Shown here: in pieces, positions 59,728-64,000 of the stretch
Numbering within the stretch: position 1 is the stretch's first letter
How the letters are laid out: the number at the start of each line of letters is the position of its first letter
Origin: Lutjanus erythropterus
Lineage: Eukaryota; Chordata; Actinopteri; Lutjaniformes; Lutjanidae
Direction: 5' to 3'
DNA length: 64,000 nt
Assembly: GCA_020091685.1 (NCBI GenBank)
Contig: CM034607.1
Location: 30,936,831 to 31,000,830 of the forward strand
Translations under genes and position numbers: made by a program
Notes under the pieces: model-generated
What the model saw: the letters and a program-made list of their open reading frames with translations, nothing else
Database searches by the model: none
What the model was told of the DNA's origin: nothing

Positions 59728-61494
59728 TTAAAGGGGTAGTTCAGATTTTTTGAAGTGAGGCTGCATGAGGCGCCATAATTAGTGTCTTACCTACAGTCGA
59801 TGGCGGTCGAAGCTAATAGGAAGCTAATCAATAAACTGCTGTGGCGAGAGTCAGCAGCAAAATTCATTTTAGTCACCTCAAAAAGTATAAGTGTACGCTA
59901 TATTTAGAATATTCACTTTATAATATCATCATTAATAAATGCTAAATTAATAGTTAATTAAACCTATGTTAATGTTATTTCACTGTTAACAAACAATAGT
60001 AAATATTTGGTAATAAATACCAAATGATTTGTAAACCTTTATGAAATTATTACATGGAGAAATAGAACCAGATATTTGTCACATTTTGTTTATGGTTAAT
60101 AATTAGTTTGTATTATTCGGATGCTACAATAAAATCACAACTGCTGGTTATAAGACTTTAGGTATGTTGTATTGTGTAACTTATGTTCGTAACATTCTTA
60201 TTTTAGTCCAAAGTATGATCTTTTCCTTAATCTACCCAGGTTGTTTTGTTGTCTAAACCTATCCAAGTATTTCATGCCTTTATTTTGAAAATCTACCCAG
60301 ACGTTGCATATTTATTATTGCTAGCTTGACCGTGGAGGCGCACCTCCAGCTGCTGTATTTGACGAGATGGGAGTGAGAACGTGTTCGATGTAAACATTAT
60401 CTGGGTGCTTATTGCAAAGTTGCTGATGTTTATAATAGTTTGTAAATGGTAAATATGAACATTATTTAAATGACCAGTGTACAGTAAGGTTGTGAGTGAA
60501 GTTGATAAAACTGGTTAATAAAGCATATATAAACATTATTTGAACGTTTGTTAACAGTTAAATAACCGTCAACTAAAGTTTAATTAACAAGCAAATTACC
60601 ATTTATTAATGGTTATAAGTGTTACAGAATATTTTTACCACTTTACCTCGCCAACAGATAACCTTTATCGATGGAAAACAGCTGTTTTATGAACCAAATA
60701 TTACTCTCTCCAAACCAACCAGACTCCATTAGCAAAATCAGTAATTCTACCTCACAGAACACAGAGTTGTTGGTCTACCACTGCCTCGATCAGTTAGTTA
60801 GTCTGTATTATTTTGTAACTTTGGTGTTTTAAAATAGCAAAAATTATTTTAGCCACCTAAAAAAATCAGTTAAAGTGCACACTAAATTTGGAATATTTTC
60901 ACCACTTGACCTTGCTGTCGGACAGCCTTTTCCGACGGGAAACCAAATATCCAAAATCTCCAAAGCAACCAAACTCAATTTTGCGAAAACAATAATTTTA
61001 CATCACAGAGCGCGGGACTTGCCGTTTTACCGCTGCCTCAATCTCTTAGTTTGTTTGTGATATTGTGTGATTTAGGATTTTTAAAGGGTTAGTTTAGATT
61101 CACCAAAGTCACACAATAACACAAACTAACTAACCAATCAAGGCAGCCATAAACCAGCAACTCCCCTGTTCTGCGAGGTAAAATGACTGTTTTGCCTGTG
61201 GAGTTTGGTTGGTTTGGAGAGAGCCATATTTGCGTAACAGTGGATTCCCATTGAAAAAGGCTGTCCGATGACAAGGTAAAGCAGTGAAAATATTTTAAAT
61301 ATAGCGCATAATTAAACTCATACTGATTTCTTTGGTAGCAAAAATATATTTTGCTGCTAACCCTGTCCACATCAGTTCATTGCGTAGCTTCCTACTTCTG
61401 CAAACTGGGGGCGTGTCGACCGCCATCTACTATAGGTCATTCACTGACTGTTGATAGGTTACCTCATACGACCCACTCTGAATTATCCCTTTAA
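59728..61494. mobile_element. 1.77-kb TTAA-flanked foldback element with long inverted arms
   Basis: TTAA at 59728-59731 begins TTAAAGGGGTAGTTCAG. The right end, read inward from TTAA at 61491-61494, begins TTAAAGGGATAATTCAGAGT. Both arms then carry ATGGCGGTCGA, AGGAAGCTA, a 'CAGCAAAAT' word and 'GCTATATTTA(G/A)AATATT'-type sequence, giving inverted repeats of about 180 bp or more. The interior holds two further inverted copies of the family core (CAGCCTTTTCCGACGG; AACCAACCAGACTCC). No transposase frame. TTAA duplication fits piggyBac- or Kolobok-type mobilisation. Confidence 0.75.
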
Positions 61495-62863
61495 CAATGT
61501 GACCGATTAGAGAAGGACTGAATACAAACACTGGTGTTTCTTTTATGTGTGTGTGCACATGTAAGAACCCTGTGGTGTGTGTGCTTCGCTGTAAACCGAA
61601 TTTCATCTCCCCGACACACGCGCAGCCTCACCAACTCTTGCAATTAAACAACAGCAGATATGAATCATGGGATCTTAATCATGTGATGTTGCCAGGTTAC
61701 GGAGCTTCAAAGCGATGTCACCTCCACTCTGTTAGTGCTAACGAGCAGCTCGGCAGCTCTGACGGATGCGATGGCGGTCCAGGGACGGACGAGGCCCTTT
61801 GACAACATAATAAAGTGGAATGTTTCTTAATTGGACTGCAGCCTGGGCAAGAGTGGGGAAGGCTGTGCTTTAGAGTTATTGTAGGAGCTGATAAATAACT
61901 GAAATACTTTCAAACATCTCTGGGTGATTAATTGAAGCTGCCTGGAGAGCCAGATGATCAGGCTTTGGAATTCCTGGGACCAAATTCAGCTGTGTATAAT
62001 TCAAACCCAACCAACCGTGGAAGAGGAGTACTTTCAAAGGATTTCAAAGACGGTATTTTTTCTTTTTTACTTCTCTGTCGTACAAGGCACAACAGGAGCC
62101 TGAAGTTTTTACCCTTACTCAAAGAAGAAAAATGTTCAAATCACTTTCCACGGCTGTAAACAGAAGAGTCCAGGACAGGCAGCTTCACATGTAACACTAA
62201 TTTTGCGATGGGGACATTTGTATGTTGCATGGCACAAAATGTTGCATATAATATTTCATACTGAATCCACTGAAAATGATGTTTTTTGTTTTGTTTTTTT
62301 GGTGGAAATTTAGATTTGCAAGCATCACACAGGCAGAATGCTGTGTGTTAATTAGCTGTGGGGAGCGTTCCAGTTCACCTGCATTGCAACTCCTCTCAAC
62401 CATGTAATTAACATATTGTAAAAGCCCGCCTCATCATATGCAATACACATGTGATTTCAATGGCTGTCTGGCTTGTTAGATATCATAAACAACCGTGTGT
62501 ATATGTGTGTGTGCATCTTAAATTGCTTTGAAAATGTTATTTACGATATTTTTGCTTTTCTTTATGAGATATTGGAAATATGATGATTAAAAAGAAACAA
62601 AAAAAAATACCTCTGCTAACATCCCTCTTCCTTTTAAATGGGGAAATTTAAAGAGAAAGTTACCCAAAACACCCATAAATGTGCCTTGTAAAGAAAAATG
62701 AACTCATGTAGGCTAAAATTTAAAACTTTTAAAAACTTTCACGTACAATAGATGAGATTTATAGTGTGGAAACACGTGTGCTCGCCTTTGCTTTCCATGC
62801 AAATTTAGGTGACCTGGAACTTGCCCGTACGCCTGTGGTGTGGTGGTGCTATGGTCGCCACGG
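61495..62863 (-). other. downstream flank, probable 3' UTR portion of the nectin-like gene
   Basis: This stretch directly follows the nectin-like stop codon on the minus strand, so at least its right part should be 3' UTR. No clear minus-strand AATAAA was found between 62863 and 61500, so the poly(A) site is unknown and may lie beyond the TTAA element. The stretch near 62340-62415 has two TAATTA sites (62349, 62405) and no repeats. Confidence 0.4.
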
Positions 62864-63064
62864 CTACACATACATGGCGGGAGACACGAAGCTCTCGCCG
62901 CGAGAGATGTTGGCGGCGGGCGGATTGGACGAATCCAAGTCGTTGCCGTGGTGGCCGTCGGCGGCGTGGTCTTTGAGTTCGTTGATGTTGTCGTACTTGG
63001 CCGGGTCGTCCAGGACTGGTGGGGCGCCGCCGTTCAGGGCTCCGGTGGTCTCATCGTCCAAGTT
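62864..63064 (-). CDS. last coding exon of a nectin-like cell-adhesion protein (partial gene)
   Basis: Nectins are single-pass immunoglobulin-fold adhesion proteins of adherens junctions. Their cytoplasmic C-terminus binds the PDZ domain of afadin through a Glu/Ala-X-Tyr-Val ending. Here the minus strand shows an acceptor (CTGTTGAATCTTGCAG) followed by 201 nt in phase 0: 66 codons and TAG at 62864-62866. The peptide begins NLDDETTGALNGG, has an acidic middle with KYDNINELKDH, and ends GESFVSPAMYV. The A-M-Y-V end fits the motif exactly and resembles the tail of the long (delta) nectin-2 isoform, so nectin-2-like is my best guess; nectin-1 or -3 paralogues usually end EWYV. GC-rich third positions contrast with the flanks. 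Immunoglobulin and membrane exons must lie beyond the right edge. Another PDZ-ligand membrane protein is the main alternative. Confidence 0.7.
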   Translation of the reverse strand, partial: NLDDETTGALNGGAPPVLDDPAKYDNINELKDHAADGHHGNDLDSSNPPAANISRGESFVSPAMYV

Positions 63065-63934
63065 CTGCAAGATTCAACAGACGACAGACATGTTTACAGG
63101 TTTATATGATTGAATTTAATATGATTTGTATTCCCCATAGAAATCGTATTACATTAATTTTTTTTTAGATAAATTCAATCACAGGAAGGATATATGAAGA
63201 TAATGAGAAGACTTCCCTTCACACAGCATTTAAACTCCTTCACATACCAGGAGAATTATGGGATATTAAAGATTGGAATCTGGCTCCTGATTTTTTATTT
63301 TCTTTATTTTCAGATTAACTGATTTATATAGAACTCTGTGCAAGGAGCAGCAATATGTAACAAATACACATCCAAAAATGACTACAGCATTTCAAATTGT
63401 GACTTGGAGAGTTCAGTGATGCCTGCTTTACTCCCTGCCAGACTCCATTAACATTTTCTTCAATTTAATTGTTATAAACATCTATACTCCTTAAAAACAA
63501 GATGATGAATGATGTGTTACAATTCATAAACAGACGCTCATTTGGTGAACAGTTACAGACCGGAATAGAAATTTCAAAGGAGAGCACTGTGTAATGTTGA
63601 GAAGAGATCTCTGATAACAGTATAATAAATAAATAGTCAGTTATGATTTACTACAGTAAATATATTACAGACTTCTCCTTTGCAGCAGCTGCAACTGCAT
63701 GTCATTTGTAAATGCTTCAGTTACATGTATAATTTCCATATATTTATACAACATTAAACAGTTGGAATGTCTTAAATCATACAATCACTCAGATGTTGCA
63801 ATGATTCATGCACATAAACTACTTTTACCAGGGACAGAATGAGTAGCATATCTGATCTCTTTTAGTATGATGTCTGACAACATCATGGAAAGATAAACCT
63901 TTTCAGGCAGCCTTTTCTCACAGGGAACTGAAGC
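63065..63934 (-). other. intron upstream of the nectin-like terminal exon
   Basis: AT-rich sequence with no further exon. A donor-like CTCCTG/GTATGT at 63240 (minus) follows a segment with an A-rich, poor acceptor and is not called. Confidence 0.5.
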
Positions 63935-64000
63935 TGCCTGGTCTATAAAATGTCAGAAAGGGGTGAAAAATGTCGATTAATGTTTCCCAAAGCCCAAAAT
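63935..64000 (+). mobile_element. hAT-like element fragment, cut by the window edge
   Basis: 'GTCTATAAAATGTCAGAAAG' followed by 'GTTTCCCAAAGCCCAAAAT' is interior sequence of the same family as 28396, 37560 and 42850, in plus orientation. It lies inside the nectin-like gene's intron. Confidence 0.6.

Noticed and set aside
62840-63113. Plus-strand frames over the nectin-like exon
   Set aside because: They are antisense shadows of the GC-rich minus-strand exon.
63200-63290. Minus-strand donor CTCCTG/GTATGT upstream of the nectin-like exon
   Set aside because: The only acceptor in reach has an A-rich tract, and two of three frames are closed.
1-64000. CRISPR array, operon, phage or bacterial features
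   Set aside because: No direct-repeat/spacer pattern, no long uninterrupted genes, and transposon content is that of a vertebrate genome.

Overview
The window reads as ordinary nuclear DNA of a bony fish. It is AT-rich with short GC-rich islands, many (CA)n/(TG)n microsatellites, and a dense layer of fragmented transposons of types familiar from ray-finned, probably percomorph, genomes: small hAT elements with 8-bp target duplications, TTAA-flanked foldback elements, tRNA-like SINE pieces, and L2-like and RTE-like LINE tails and reverse-transcriptase fragments. I see no operons, CRISPR arrays, phage, or tRNA/rRNA genes. Almost every open frame of 60-120 codons is a chance frame, often inside a microsatellite or repeat.

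Only one gene piece is well supported. At 62864-63064 on the minus strand is the last coding exon of a nectin-like cell-adhesion protein. It has a consensus-type splice acceptor, an acidic GC-rich reading frame and the C-terminus AMYV, which fits the afadin-binding Glu/Ala-X-Tyr-Val ending of nectins. The remainder of that gene lies beyond 64000. Most of the window is therefore downstream of this gene on its own strand: a long 3' UTR of unknown length followed by gene-poor DNA, or large introns of something else.

Inside this repeat-rich DNA there are a few exon-like segments that I cannot name. On the minus strand they are 54801-54857 (57 nt), 55570-55728 (possible terminal exon), 43194-43254, 29247-29589 and 14402-14506 (105 nt). 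On the plus strand they are a possible 30-nt microexon at 10042-10071 and a GC-rich patch at 33713-33825. Each has plausible splice signals and one open frame, but none is proven. Three of the minus-strand candidates begin in the same splice phase, so one unrecognised transcription unit is possible.

Candidate regulatory DNA includes RFX-type X-boxes (2942, 5392, 17521, 51815), a pair of inverted CCAAT boxes 33 bp apart followed by X-box-like half sites (23585-23664), a CCAAT/TATA-like segment (12804-12932) and homeodomain-type TAATTA sites (47931, 62349, 62405).

Layout: 1-10 kb holds a hAT MITE, a SINE, a foldback-element copy and a roughly 1-kb DNA transposon with CA tracts. 10-20 kb holds a TTAA element, the promoter-like segments and exon candidates. 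20-32 kb holds a 1.1-kb hAT element, LINE fragments and a degraded LTR-element gag-like piece. 32-44 kb holds foldback and hAT-like repeats and a cluster of CA tracts. 44-62 kb holds a SINE, three TTAA-flanked elements including the largest (59728-61494), and a LINE tail. 62-64 kb holds the nectin-like exon and part of its upstream intron.
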